NCBI RefSeq assembly: GCF_029962835.1
Contig: NC_080588.1
Location: 63,512,001-63,576,000, forward strand
Source: Magnolia sinica
Lineage: Eukaryota; Streptophyta; Magnoliopsida; Magnoliales; Magnoliaceae
Direction of reading: 5' to 3'
DNA: 64,000 nucleotides
Below the pieces are notes generated by a model. The model did not search any database and was not told the DNA's origin. It saw nothing but the letters and a program-made list of their open reading frames with translations. Shown here piece by piece: positions 1-12,905 of the stretch (positions are counted from its first letter, which is position 1; each line of letters opens with the position of its first letter). The position numbers and the translations under genes are program-made.

Positions 1-1170
1 ATACACGTGTAGGTCTAAGATATCAAAATGGCACTACTTTATGGATGCCCTAACCCAATTATCAGGTTGATCTACTAGCCAGGTGAGCCCCAGTTTGATT
101 TTTATTTATTTATTTATTTATTATTATTTTTAAATGGATGGCTTTGAAAACCTTGGCTGAGAAGTTTTCAAACACATCCACATGTTACCAATATTGGGCC
201 CACATAATGAGTGGAGCAGAGTTATTTTTGGGAAAACATGTACAAGTCGCACCAACCCAATTCACCCTAACTGGGCCAACTTGACTCAAAGACCAAATGG
301 GTTGTTCTTAGGGGTTGCAATTGGTAGGTTCGACCGATGGGTCAATTGGCCCGACCCGCTTCTAAGCCAAGTTAGGGCGAAGTGGGGTCAAGTTGGGTGT
401 TGGGCTCGGGTTTAGGCCAACCCAACTTGACCTTCCCATTATTGCATCCACATGGGATTGCTCTTCTACAAGTGATAAATGAGATGAAACATATACCTCT
501 CACAGAAAAAAAAAAAAAAAAACCATATAATAGTGATCTCCATACACATGAAAACTCCAACAATAGGAAAGAAACCTAATATGTGAGATTATGATTAATG
601 CATGGGTTTGATAGGATAGGTCGGTTAAGCCCGACACAGACCGAACCAGACCCATTGCCGGGCCTAGGAATGGGTCACGTCAGGTTGGATTCTTTCTCTA
701 GATATTTTAAGCTGGTCGGGTCAGGTCACCAGGTAAATGTATTGCAAGTCGGGTTAGGGCCAAATTTCTTAACCCATTTATTAAATGGGTTGAGCTTGGC
801 CTGAGCCAAACTCCAACTGAACCTGACCATTGCCTAGCCTAGCCGATTGGAGTGACCTAGTCATGTAACCATAATTGTAACTCACGTTGGGGTACTCAAA
901 GCTGGTCGGATTTGGATCCAGTAACTAGTATATGTTACAACTGCCTTGGTTTAAGTGGTTGGTTCAGGCTTCGATTTTGAATTGGCCAGGCCGGACTTAT
1001 TCAAAATATCAAATTTTCTGGCCAAGGCCCAGTTATTGTCAGCCGTTGGAATTATTATAAATAGTCCAAACTGTAAAAAGGTTGCACTGATTAGCCAATC
1101 CTACATATTTAATTAGCCTACTTGTTCTGTAAATTGAAACCATTTGGACTTTTATTTTAAGGGTCTAGTT
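1..1170. other. Gene-free repeat-derived stretch
   Basis: No gene is visible. Two blocks (about 309-452 and 600-880) are low-complexity runs of GGGTTGGG/CCCGACC words, typical of degraded hAT-type miniature elements. The block at 309 opens with TAGGGGTTGCAAT and ends near 452 with ATTGCATCCACA, a rough terminal inverted repeat. I found no convincing target duplication. Confidence 0.4.
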
Positions 1171-1179
1171 TCTTTCCAA

Positions 1180-1605
1180 CATTGTAAAATAAGCTTATTC
1201 TACAGCAGTGTGTGGGGCCACCACGATGTAGGGCCCACATCCAATCCATCTATGAGGTGAGCTCCTTTTAAGTTCACTAAATCAAACCAATTTGAAACAT
1301 TGGTGGATCACATTACAATGAAGGACCCACCATTAATACCAGCCAGATATTGTGGGACCCACTATGCTTTTTTATATCCCGTTTAATCCATTCAAAAGAC
1401 GAGACCTACGAGGATGAATAAACGCTTATAAATCAGACCACTCCAACGCTTACCAGGCCTTTGGTGAATTTAAAGGTCTTGAGCGTGGTTTTACATTGTG
1501 TGATCCACCTAAAGTTCTATCAACCTGATTTTAGGTTGGGTTCACATGATATGGAATTGACATGTTTTTGTGGGTCTCACATGCCATATTGTAGAATAAG
1601 CATAT
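1180..1605. repeat. Inverted-repeat element with AATAAGC ends
   Basis: The left end, with AATAAGCTTATTCTACA near 1190, is mirrored by TGTAGAATAAGC near 1592. The interior contains GGGCCCAC-type words. This looks like a small foldback DNA element. Its superfamily is unknown and no target duplication was identified. Confidence 0.4.
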
Positions 1606-1732
1606 TTTATAAAAATTGTAAAGGAATCTTCTCTTTTTTTAAATCGATAAATGCCCATATTGATCTGACACTATATCTTCTACAAAGCGTCCTACTTTCA
1701 TGATAGGACCAAGGCTGACTTCAAAATATAAA

Positions 1733-1894
1733 CACAGTGGCAAGTAGAGTTATAGAATTAGCTTATTCTACAAACCTCAGAGGGAATATTGCTTTTTTGT
1801 TTTTTAATGATAAATTCTCTCATTGATCCTGGGCCTCATCCTGGCTATGAAGTTTGTAGAATAAGCTCATTTTACAACTCTACTCGCCAGTGTT
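1733..1894. repeat. Small foldback element, about 160 bp
   Basis: About 45 bp at the left end (CAGTGGCAAGTAGAGTTATA and on to CTTATTCTACAAAC) is repeated inverted at the right end (1850-1892) with few mismatches. The loop is only about 60 bp. It shares the AATAAGC motif with the element just upstream, so the two are probably related MITEs. Confidence 0.55.
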
Positions 1895-2236
1895 TGGAAG
1901 TGAACCTATCTGAAAGTGTTGCCCCACCATGAAAGTGGGACACCCAAGCATCACATGAGCCAGCATGTGAATTTGGAAGTCTATCAGATCTCCATTGTAT
2001 TTTATTATTATTTTGTAGTGTTGCTCACTTAATAATTGTATAAACTTGATTTTTGTGGCACCCATTATCACAAGTGGAGCTCGCTTTATACACTGATTGG
2101 ATGGCATGTAGACAGCATCATGGACCCACACAGACAGTCAAATAACATATATACACAGGTGAAAAAGTTTCAACTCATGTTAACAACTTCTACAGCTGAG
2201 TAAGAGGCTGTAGAAGAAGCTTCCTGTGTAAGTTGG

Positions 2237-2365
2237 GTCCAGCTCCATGGCCTAGTGGTAGACAGACTCTGTTTCAACACTGAGACTAGAGATCAACTGC
2301 CTATGTAAGTGGGGGTGTATGTGTGTGGGGTGTGGTGTGTGTTAACAAAAAAAAAAAAAAAAAAA
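2237..2365 (+). mobile_element. tRNA-derived SINE with poly-A tail
   Basis: The sequence has an A-box-like TGGCCTAGTGG near its start (about 2248), a GT-rich body and a 19-base A tail at 2347-2365. The tail is followed by GGCTTATTGTGCAAGTGG, which resembles GCTTCCTGTGTAAGTTGG immediately before the element (about 2219-2236), so an imperfect target duplication is likely. The B box is diverged. Known of the family: plant SINEs are transcribed by RNA polymerase III and mobilised by LINE proteins. Confidence 0.55.
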
Positions 2366-2439
2366 GGCTTATTGTGCAAGTGGTGAATGAGTCTCGCGTT
2401 GTGGCCTATGCTCTACGCGCACACAACTTTCCTGAATTA

Positions 2440-2980
2440 CCGCATGACTTCTATCAGGTTGCTACTGGATGGTGCTTTTGTGGGGCCTATCATGATGTAT
2501 ATTTTTTCATCTGGTGTCCATTTTTTTTCAGCTTATTGTAAGGCATGAGCTACAAATGAGACAGAACCCAATCTCCAGGGAACCACACCACAGGAAAACA
2601 GTAGTGATTGAAGGCTCACCATTAAAAAATTCGTAGGGCCCATTGTGATTTATATCTGCCATCTGATTTGTTGATATGGTCACACAGACACCCATGAAGG
2701 GAAAACACAAATATCAGGATTCAAAACTTCTGTGGCCCTCAAGAGGTTTCTAATGATTGGCGTTCAATCAGCGTTATTTTCTTGTAGTGTGGTCCACCTG
2801 AGATTTGGATCTGACTCATCTTTGGGATCATGCCCTATTTCCATGTGACGTGGTCCACCTGAGATTTGGATCCGACTCATTTTTGGGATCATACCCTAAA
2901 TTGAGATGGTAAATGGATGGACAGCGTGGAAAGAGACACGTACATGGTGGGGCCCATGGCACCGTCTAATAGCGAATTGG
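2440..2980. mobile_element. GGGCCCACC-family foldback MITE, diverged
   Basis: The left half shows the core words GTGGGGCCTATCATGATGTAT and the right half their reverse (ACGTACATGGTGGGGCCCAT, 2939-2958). Between them lie the family hallmarks CCACACCACAGGAAAACAG and GTGGTCCACCTGAGATTTGG. The latter segment is tandemly duplicated (about 2799-2845 and 2850-2897). The ends are eroded and no target duplication was found. Confidence 0.6.
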
Positions 2981-2984
2981 CGGT

Positions 2985-5900
2985 GTCAGCCCATGGTACC
3001 CTTCCAGTGTGGAGATTTTCCTAATGACAGTACTGTTTGTATCCGTGGTCTTAACGGACGGCTGTCAGAAAGAAGGTCCACAGGTTTGTTGCCGTCAACT
3101 TTCAGCATGGATGATTAGCTAATGATGGCTGCGGTAGTGAGATACGTGGCCCCTACCGTGATGTATGTGTTGTATCCACACCGTTTATCCATTTGAAGAG
3201 ATTATTTTAGAGCATGAGTCAAATAATGAAATAGATCCAAAGCTCAAGTGGAGATTGAATGCGTGCTATTAAAAACCATTGAAATTGTTGGGATTAAATG
3301 CATATCATTAAAAACAATTAAAATTCTAGATTTGAGTTAAAATTGTATAGATTGTCTACCACATCACGTGTGAAAGCTTAACGGAGCCTAAAATTACAGG
3401 GAAGTCCTATAGAGGGAGAGTTGAATAGGATCACTTAAATATTTGCCAATTAAAATTCAATTACTTAATTAAATCAGTTAATTATTAATTTAAACTAATA
3501 AAATAATTAACACTTATGCTTCTAAGTTAAAGTAGGTCCAATCACATAAATTATAATAGATGTAATATTATAAGCAACTAGTTAATAAAAATAGTAAGCT
3601 TGTGTGTGAGATGTGATCAATTAGCTGCCTAGCATTCAATTAATTCAAGCATTTATATAATTCAATCAATTAAACTCATAAGCATGAATAAACATGTGCA
3701 CAAATAATAGTCCTATATTTGACTTCCCTTTGATGCCATCAAAGGGATCTTCGATACCATCGAAGACCCCTCAAGATCTGCTCAATGAGATCGAGTATTA
3801 CTCAAAGTTTGCTGTTTTGGGCGTATATTTTCACAGCATCTTCGCACATCTTCTAGCCTTATTAATCTATTTCAATTAGGTTCCTAATGCTAAAGGATGA
3901 TCAATAAGGTTTACTTATTAAGCCAAGGTCTTCTACAAGTTCAAATGTTGTTTTGGGTCAAGGGTTAGGTCAGGAGGGCACATCATTTACCTATTCTTCA
4001 CTCCTTGATACTCTTGTACTCTTGTGTCTTCAGTCTTCAGCTTTCAAAAGCTCAATCGACTATATGACATAAAGACTCACGTGATTGAAAAACAAGATGC
4101 ACAAATCAGTGCACCAACACTTAAAACACAAGATAAAAAGAATTCATCAAGAAGAACTTACCCCTCGCCTGAGTGACTGATGAGGGTTGCTGAGTTATAT
4201 AACTTAGTCTTAATCGGTCCATCTCAACATGGGGGTTACCGTTCAATTAAATATTGAGTTGAGTACAACTCTAGCACGCCTGCACTTCATAATCATACAT
4301 GTACATAAACCAAATACAGGCCTTCGCTTACACATGTAGCCTAGTGTTTAATTGAATCGAGCGAATAACAAGGTCTTGCACTTAGAAACTACGTGGGGAC
4401 CATGTGATGTTTACAAAAAAAAACTACACGTCCATCTGTTTTGCTCGATCATGTCAGGACAAAAGCTAAAAAATGAGGCTAATCCAAAACCTAAATGAGC
4501 CGCATGATAGGAATCAACAAGGTCTGAATGTCTACCATTAAAACATTTGTGAGGCCACATAAGTTTTGGATATAGCTAATATTTTTTCTTTTTTTAGTTC
4601 ATCCCAATAGGAATGACCTTATGAATGGTATAGATGGAATATATCCAACAATAGGCCCTTTTTCTTGTCATGGGACCCACTTGAGTTTTTGGATCTACTT
4701 CACTTTTGAGTCATGTACTAACATGATATGGAGAGACATAGGGACACAATGTATTTCTCACAAACAGCATCGTGACAAGGCCATGCTCTCCTAGGCGATC
4801 TGCCTCCTCTTGGAAGGGCCTCATCATAAGGTGTGGATTGGGTTATCGGTGGCTGGGCTCGAGCAGCCAAGCGAAATCTAAATTTTGAACATGATTGGCT
4901 TCTTGGGTCTATGCGTACAATTTAAATTCAGGACATAAGCCTAGTTAGGCCTAGCCCGCTAACAGCCCTAAACTCGATTGCATGAGATGACCTATTGCAT
5001 GAACTATGGTAAGAAGCTAGGTTAAAAATGAGATAGATAAAAAACTTAAGTGGATCGTGCATTTGAAAGAGCGAGGATTGAACTGTAGAAATATTTGTTG
5101 GGCTATTGAGGTTTTGGGTTAGGTTAATATTTATGTGTTTTCGTTCACCTAGTAGAAATGACCTTATGAAAGATTTGGATGGCATTTAAACATCAGCAAT
5201 GGGCCCCAGGGAGGTTTCAACTGTAGGCATTTCCTTACCCACTTTTTCTTGTCGTGCGACCCACTTAAGCTCTAGATTTGCCTTATTTTTAGGCTCATAC
5301 TAACATGAGCTGGAATAACGGATGGACATGGTGGATTTTTCACAAACATCACAATAGCTTCGCAGCTTCTCACGATAGGAACTTCCTGAAACAGGGTACC
5401 GCAAGCAATCCCCTTCCATCAAATTCTCTAAAAGTGTAAGATCTGAACCCTCCAATCAGCAACATTTTGTTATTTATTTAATCAAATACGAGGCCACATG
5501 TGTTAACAAAGGCCTGAATTCAATCAAACGTGTGCGATGAGGATAGTGCGAGCATGTCAAAGTCTACCCCAAGCGCAAAATTGCAACCATAATTCAACAA
5601 TAGAACAATAGAGAAGAAGATGAAAAATGAAAGTATTTCATTGATGATTTTTATAATATTGATATGCACAATCAGTTTGAAGGATGACAATCCATTCGTC
5701 GCCTAGCGTGGATTGAGCTTATAACAAGGCGGTTATAATGTGTGGGATAGTTTTTTGTTCATTGCTCAATCGAAAGCTCGACTTCATGGAGAGATGACTA
5801 ATGGAGGGTAGACCTTCGACAATTTGTTCATTATTTAGTGAAAAATTGAACTTCGTGGTAAGATGGCCAGTAGGGTGACAGTGTGTTTATGGTCTTAGTG

Positions 5901-6925
5901 GGAACCAAGCAGGTGATAAGATAGTCGTAATTTGACTATCTATTTGTCATCTAGTGTGGACCAAACTTCGTGGCAAAATGGTATGTGGAATCACCTATCA
6001 CATTGTAGGAAAGCCCCGTAGTATTTCATTTGAAATTGAACAATCTTTCTTATAATCTAATGTAACACAATGGATGAAGGGTGGAGAGAAACTAAGGATT
6101 AAAAACTAAGGCCCAATGCTATGAGCAGCGATGGAAAATTAAATTAAATTTAAGTATATAAAAAAAAAAGTATTCATAATGGATGGATAGATGAAGTGGC
6201 ACAGAGCTGGGTTTGATTGTGTTGGTATTTGTTGATATGTTTCTTAAACTCTTAATGCTGTTTATATTGGTTTATAGGAAACAATGATATTGTATAGTCT
6301 TCAGCATTGCGAAAGATTTGAATGATAAGTTGTGCAAATCTCATTGATTTTATATGTAAATGTAGCCTATCATATATATTCATATGTTTAAGAGAGAATT
6401 TTGCAGATTGTGTGTCGACTGGAGTCCTCAAGTTACTAAACTCCTGTATGAAAAACTTGTTGGAGTCTTTATGTCACGTGGTTTTGACATTTAAGAGAGT
6501 TGTTTTTTACAGGACTTGCATAAACGCATTCAATGTTTAGTAAATATTCACTGATTTTAATACTTAATGCTTGCAAATAAATTTGTTTAATGTGACTCTT
6601 GTATTGTACAAAATCTTATTTTTATTTTATCTAAGTCTAACATTTAATGCTTTCAAATGTATGCATTTCTAACTCCTCCTTTTAAAATTTATCTGCACCA
6701 CGTGTGGCATGATTACCACGTGGCATTTTCTAAGCCGTTTAAACACGTTATGATCTTAAAAGTTTTTTAGACATCCGAATCCATTGTGTGCCGCCTTAAT
6801 CAACAGTCTAGATCATGGGACCATGGCCCTCACATACTTGCTTGATACATGGATGAGTGTGATGGGTGATAGGTGGACATTAAAAAATTGTACAGATATA
6901 GAATACAGTTAAGTTGAAAAGACAC
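2985..6925. other. Gene-free stretch with MITE remnants
   Basis: No supportable gene. Remnants of the GGGCCCACC foldback family lie at about 4430-4780 and 4960-5360 (CCCACTTGAG, GACCTTATGAATGG and similar words). Two adjacent hairpins sit at 3726-3766. The section 5640-6110 has irregular repeats of CTTCGTGGCAAGATGG-like words and could be an old LTR, but nothing decisive is visible. Confidence 0.4.
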
Positions 6926-6929
6926 GGTT

Positions 6930-7410
6930 TGCCCAGTGACCCCAACGCAAACCAGCTGGCTTGTGTAAAATCTTTATTATCCCCCACCATGACATACATA
7001 TTTTATCACAATATCCAGCCATTTTCCAGCTTATTATAGGGCATGAAATTAAAAATGAGGCAGATCCCCATCTTAGGTGGAGTGCGCATTATGGCAAAGA
7101 TTGGGCCACATTATTATTGGCAGTGATGATGTGGCTCAATCAAAATGGATGATAGAGGATCCGAGTGCTTTCAAGTTGGTATTTTTTTACTTCCATTTAG
7201 GTCCATGTGACTTTATAGATGTTGGATGGCAAATAAACATCACAGTGGCCTTTGGAAGTTTTTAACAGTGCATCAAAATTTTGGGCTGATGTCCTAAAAT
7301 GAGCAGGAAAAATGGATGGGAAGTGCGGATAAAACACATGCATCATTGTAGGGCCCACGTAACTTTGACACCAGCTAGCCAGGTGTTGGGATCACAACCC
7401 AAACCGCATC
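6930..7410. mobile_element. GGGCCCACC-family foldback MITE remnant
   Basis: The left core (CCCCCACCATGACATACATA, about 6980) and right core (AACACATGCATCATTGTAGG, about 7333) are inverted relative to each other. Hairpin arms ACACC and GGTGT flank the right side (7369-7386). Ends are poorly kept. Confidence 0.5.
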
Positions 7411-7839
7411 CTAAGTTCGATGGATCATAAACCAAAAGTTCGCTGATTGGGCGTTGTATGCGATTGGTGGACATCTAATGGACGGTTTTAGCAAAAATCA
7501 GAGTAGGATGATTCATTCCATTTGATGTCCAGGTAATTATCGATCCATGGTAAATCTGAACCGTTTAACCGTTTAATTTTGAGATAGTTATACTAAGTAT
7601 CGGATCTCAGAGTGCCTGCGTATCAACATCACACTCTAGCAGAGTATCGAATAACCCCCCATCCAATACACCACAACTCCTCTTTGGCAAAACTACCACA
7701 GCACTGTAGCGTCTCGTCTTTCAGCCATCGTACCGGAAATATCCTTTCCCAATGACCCAAATTCCCCCCAAGTCCCAACCTTTTTCACAAATCCCCAAAT
7801 TACCCTTCCGATGACCTAATCAACCCCAATCTTTCCTCA

Positions 7840-8070
7840 AAATCCCCAAAACCCTTCTCTCTCTCTGTGCAATCGCAGGGCGTTTTCAGATCGGAAACCC
7901 TCTCCTTTCCAGCTTCGAACTTGAACCAGAGATCGGATTTTAACGCTAGATGATGAGATCTCAGAAGCGGACGAGCTGAAATGAGCTGATCCCAACTTCA
8001 ATTTCTCGATTTGGTGATTTTCTTCTCTTAAAGAAATCTTCAATTCTAGTCGATTCGATGCTTCCCATCG
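7840..8070 (+). promoter_or_regulatory. Candidate 5' leader exon of the MUSTANG gene
   Basis: A CT-rich block (7850-7868) is followed by a leader-like sequence without repeats, then GTGATTTTC and other possible donor sites. The downstream coding exon at 13631 is preceded by a plausible acceptor (TTGTACAG at 13578-13585). I infer a first, untranslated exon here and one or more introns in the leader up to about 13585. MUSTANG relatives often have introns in the leader, but this link rests on position and composition only. A separate unknown gene remains possible. Confidence 0.3.
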
Positions 8071-8179
8071 AAATTCGAGCTTAAATGCAGATTTTCATCC
8101 ATTCAATCTCGTTTTGATTTCCGTTTCTGGGTTTAGATTTCCACGGTTTGATTCTCATAAACGTAATCTCAGAGTGTTT

Positions 8180-9300
8180 CCATGCATGCGTACTATGTAC
8201 ATGTATGCATGTATGTAGGTATGCATGGTACATGTGGCACACGTGTGTGATGATCCAGTAGGATCTACAGAGGATTACCGACTGAGAAAGAATTTACCTT
8301 GATCATAAGATTCTAAATTGACTCTTTGAGAGAATTTCATTCCATTGAATGTGAATTGTCGCTGATTAGGCGCGTAGGATCTCCTCCTGACCAGCTTGTT
8401 ATTTGGTCATGGCCTACTCATGGTTTATGTATGTATGCATTTGTGCATGTATTTATGTATGGTACATGCAGCACCCATGCCTGATGATCCAGTGGGATCC
8501 GCTGATGGATGGATTGGTGACCGACAAAAATTACATTGGTCAGTGGATTCTGAGTTGGCTCTTCGAGGGAATTTCATTGCATTGATTATGAACCATTGCA
8601 ATTGTTTGTCTTTTAATTTCCACTAGTATCCCAGCTGATTTGACAGTTAGGATCTCGTGATTGGTCATTGACAGTCATGGTTTATGTATGTATGCCTCTA
8701 TGCATGCATTTATGTATGGTACATGGGGCATCCGTTTTTTGATGATCCAGTGGATCCACCAGAGATTGGTGACTGACAAAAGATACCTTGATCAGAAGAT
8801 TAAGAGTTGCCTCTTCAAGGGATTTCATTGCATTGAATGTGAACCATAGCAATTATTCGCCTTTTAATGCCGGCTGGTATCCCAGTTGATCAGACAACTA
8901 CGATCTCCTGATCGGTGTTGTATTTGGTCATGGTCCATTCATGGTAGCACCCACTGAATGAACAATCTGGATCTTTTCCATGTATGCCGCGTGTATGATT
9001 AGGAGCTGTGATACTCGCATTTATGCACAAGTGCTAGTTGTTCAATATAAGATTCTGAGTTGGCTGTTCAAGGGAATTTCATTCCATTGAATGGGAACCA
9101 TTGCAATTGTTTGCCTTTTAACATTCGATGGTATCACAACTGATTAGATGGTTAGGATCACCTGATCGGTGTGGTATTTGGTCATGGCCCGTTGATGGTG
9201 GCACCAACCAAATGACTAATCTGGATCTTGTCTGTGTATGCCATGTCTATGATTAGGAGCTGTGTTACTCGCATTCATGCACGAGTGCTATTTATTCAAT
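8180..9300 (+). repeat. Four tandem copies of a ~250-bp unit
   Basis: The anchor GATTCTGAGTTGGCTCTTC followed by GGGAATTTCATT recurs at 8309, 8546, 8798 and 9051, spacing 237, 252 and 253 bp. TTTATGTATGTATGC and TTTGGTCATGG accompany it in most copies. Copies differ by clearly more than 10 percent by eye, so the array is old. It would lie inside the proposed leader intron of the MUSTANG gene. Confidence 0.75.
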
Positions 9301-10796
9301 ATTTACTTATTTACTTTATTAGTATTTTATTGTAAAAATTTTCAAACAGAGTTTATTTTTTAAAATATGATTTGGGATAATCCTGTGGGTGCAGCAGGCA
9401 GGTACGGCGAGTTTCGATGCAAAGCAGTGAATTTTGGGTAATTTTGATATTGCCACAAATTTACTCTGAAATTAACCATGCTTTCTTGGGTATTGCAATC
9501 ATAACCCCTAATTCTAGATAACTGTAGTTATTTCTGTGAATGAAATTGGTGGCATGTCTTTTCTGGAATTCTTTGGTGTTATTCCAGCAAAAAGCTTTTT
9601 GATATGCAAAAAACTTTTTTTTTTTTTTTTTTTTTTTTTCAGTTTCTTCTTTTTTTTTCTTGAGCTTTTCTTTCTCTCTCTTTTATTCATTTTTTTTCCC
9701 TGTTCTTTTTCTTTTTTCTTTTTTGAAGATGAGGATCTAGTCTAGTTTTATTTAGTGTTAGATCGGCTGATTAAAGAATGTTGATAGCACCAAGGATCTC
9801 ATACTTTAAGAATACTACTTGGGTTGGGTCTAAGAATCACATTTTGCCAATTAACCCTATTTATGGCCCTATCCTTGGTAAGTGGATAGGCCATCATCCC
9901 TCTAACAACCTCAATCCAATCAATGTTCCCCTCCTTACTGAGCTGCTGCTGGTCTTCACTGCACATGACTAAGCCATCCCAATTTGCTCTCCGTCATTTT
10001 ATCCCTTACTGGGACTACTCCATGGATTATGTTTCTCTTGTTGAGTTGTGAAAATTAATTACGTAGACACATTCATAAAGAACTTGATCAATGGGTCACT
10101 CCTGTACGTATGGTAAGAGGTGTCGTGTGCTACTTCCTCTAGTATGTGGTGCTAGGGCCAGCATCATGTCCGTCACTACAGTATGTACTACCAAGTGTAC
10201 ATCATATAGTTATTTGTCCATAATCTGTACTATAAGTTACACATGAAATGATGAAAGTTATAATTATAAATTATGCATGCCCATATTATATAAATAAATC
10301 AAAGAGAAGATCCTCTACCTTTTAAATATAACTTTAAATTACAACTTAATTAACAATATGAAAACAAATCATAATTTTGAGTTGATAAAAAAAAGCGATC
10401 TGTTGTAAATGACTCATAATCCGGATCACGTGATTTGGAATGGAAAAGGTAGGGGGTTGGTGATTTAGGAAACACAGATCTTGATTTTGTATCTATAAGA
10501 GCCATATCCCAACAAACAATAACAACACAGAATAACCTCAGAAAATTAATTTCTCATTCAATGCATCCAAATGAATCAATGTTTGCAGTGATCATGGCTT
10601 ACTAAAATAAGTATGTCTTATGTATCATTAATGTTTGATGATGTCATTATCAGTTAACAAAAACTTGGGGGCAATAAAAATACAATGTTTAAGCATAAAG
10701 TTTTCTAGTTGTCATGCATTTCCAGAAGTTTGTCGAGCCTACACACATGCTGGTGCCATGCCCTTCTATACACAAGAAAGCATGCCAATATGGTAC
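9301..10796. other. Non-coding stretch, T-rich
   Basis: Contains a 25-base T run at 9615-9639 and T-rich low-complexity sequence to about 9730. The rest to 10796 is unremarkable AT-rich sequence. No gene is seen. It probably belongs to the proposed leader intron of the downstream gene. Confidence 0.4.
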
Positions 10797-11402
10797 CAGT
10801 GTTTTAAATAGCGGTAGCGTGATGCATAGCGCTCAGCCCTCTATAGCATGTAGCGTAAATACGTAGTGTGTAGCGTAAGCCCTCTACACGATACTTCTAT
10901 TTTTTAATTTAAAAATAGGACATATAATAAATAGTGAAAAAAAGGGAAAAAATATAAAAATGCCTAATAGATGATTCATTTTATCAATTATAAGCATGTT
11001 CAAAAAATTTATTAGTTATCATTTATCGAAAGTCAATCCACATATATAAGCCAAATCAAATAATTATCACATCAACAACTTTCTAAGCAAACCACTTTAA
11101 TTAATAATGTCTAATTGAAATCACAGGTCACAATTATGAAAAGAAATAAAAATCCCATAGGTTAAAAGTATCAAGTATAATACAAGTATCACATTCCTCA
11201 ACATTAGAAACAAAGAAAACGTGAAAAAAATAATATAAAAATAAAAATAAAATAGTAAAAAAATACATTGTAGCTTACACTACGGATGCTACGTGCTACG
11301 TAGCTGTAGCGTACGCTACGACCCCTGTAGTGTGCGCGACAAGGGATTTATGCTATTTGGGACGCTACGTAGTGTACGCTACGGGTGCTATTAGAAACAC
11401 TG
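10797..11402. mobile_element. hAT-type MITE, 606 bp, perfect 8-bp target duplication
   Basis: The left end CAGTGTTTTAAATAGCG and the right end, closing in GAAACACTG, form the classic hAT terminal pair. TATGGTAC directly abuts both sides (10789-10796 and 11403-11410). Subterminal regions are dense in GTAGCG/CGCTAC words in both orientations, as in non-autonomous hAT elements that keep transposase-binding repeats. The AT-rich centre has no coding capacity. The exact duplication suggests a fairly recent insertion. Confidence 0.9.
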
Positions 11403-11410
11403 TATGGTAC

Positions 11411-12245
11411 ATACACGTGCCCGGAATCTGAGATTTTCATTAGGTGGGCGCCATTCTTTATCCGTTTTGGCCTAAAATCAGGCAATTTCACTCCTTAGGT
11501 GGGTCGGCGTACAAAGCAAATGGATCATCATCATCATCATCTAGGCCTTATCCCAACGAAATGGAATCAGCTATGTGAATCTTGTTCTGCCATACCACTG
11601 ACAAGGACCATATCCTCAGTACAAAACAAATGGATGGCTAACAAAAGTTGTTTTAGCCATTGTTTATTTTGTAAGCAACTGTCCACAGCCTTAGGAGCCA
11701 GATTGTTAGGCCAAAAGATCTAAAAGTTTGTCCCATCTGTTGGATACCTTGTACCATATTGGCATGTGTGCTTGTGGCATGTGTGCTTGCACGTGGATGG
11801 GCCAGGTTCCACATGCACGCAGGCATAACAAACCTCTTTCCATATTTCGGTGGTAGCTGCTATTTTTATAGTTCCCCTGTTTTGAATCAAGAATTGGATG
11901 ATGAGTATACATCCACATCTTGAGATGTATTGTTCTCCTTTATAGGGGTCGGAGTTTTTCTGTTGGGAGTGCCAATGGGCAGAGCCAGGGTTGGGTAGGG
12001 GTTTAGTCTTAAGCCTGGTCTTGGTCCTCTAAGCCTTGGCCGTAATTGAGCTGAGAAGGCCCTGGTGCTACAGACCACCCTGGTAAGAAAAAGGTGTCCC
12101 CTTTGGGTGCGCGGGCCTAGGCATTCCTGAAGTGGGTCCCATAGTTTAGATGTCCTGCCAAAAAAATCACTCCGATTCACAAATTAGGTGGGCTTCAGTT
12201 TACAAGACCAGCAGACAGTCAAGAAAAAATTGATCAATTTCTTCT
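11411..12245. other. Gene-free stretch with a non-LTR 3'-end-like scrap
   Basis: At about 11522-11600 a CATCAT run is followed by CTAGGCCTTATCCCAACGAA and a GAATCAGCTATGTGAATC segment. These resemble a widespread plant repeat (GCCTTATCCCAA...GGTCGGCTATGTGAATC) that I recall as a non-LTR tail. The remainder shows no recognisable gene. Confidence 0.35.
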
Positions 12246-12905
12246 TAGCTGTCCAATTGCTTCTAACACTGTGGCCTATCTTTTGAGTTGGGCAGGCCTT
12301 TCTTTCAGGCCAAGTCATCTACATAGTGGGACCCTCAAGATGGATGGACTGGATCTTGCACTTGTGTGGAACGTTATGCATGTCCTGGTGCCCAGGCCAG
12401 GCCATTTATCACTGGCCCAGTTACCAGGCTTGGATTTCCGGTCCTTGGGTCAAGTGTGGGGGGAAGCAGATTGGATGGTGACCCCAATACCACCCAGCTA
12501 GGTGGTGTTTGGTGCTGCGGGGCCCAGTGTGATGTATGTGTTTTATCCATGCCATCCATTCGTTTTGCCAGCTCGTTTTAGCTGTCCAATTGTTTCTAAC
12601 ACTGTGGCCTATCTTTGGGCAGGCCTTTCTTTCAGGCCAAGTCATCTACATAGTGGGACCTTCAAGATGGATGGACTGGATATTGCACTTGTGTGGAACG
12701 TTACGCATGCCCTGGTGCCCAGGCCAGGCCATTTATCACTGGCCCAGTTACCAGGCTTGGATTTCCGGTCCTTGGATCAAGTGTAGGGGGGGAAGCAGAT
12801 TGGATGGTGACCCCAACACCACCCAGCCAGGTGGTGTTGGGTTCTGTGGGGCCCAGTGTGATGTATGTGTTTTATCCATGCCATCCATTCATTTTGCCAG
12901 CTCAT
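12246..12905 (+). repeat. 333-bp tandem duplication
   Basis: The block starting TAGCTGTCCAATTG at 12246 recurs at 12579 and continues in register (TTTCTTTCAGGCCAAGTC, CCAGTTACCAGGCTTGG, GCAGATTGGATGGTGACCCC) to about 12905 with a few percent difference. Each copy ends inside the left arm of a GGGCCCACC foldback, so that element has one complete copy and one stray extra left arm. The shared TTTTAG at the joints could mark the recombination point. Confidence 0.9.

Noticed and set aside
9536-9745. Phe-rich 69-codon frame
   Set aside because: Translation of a poly-T tract.
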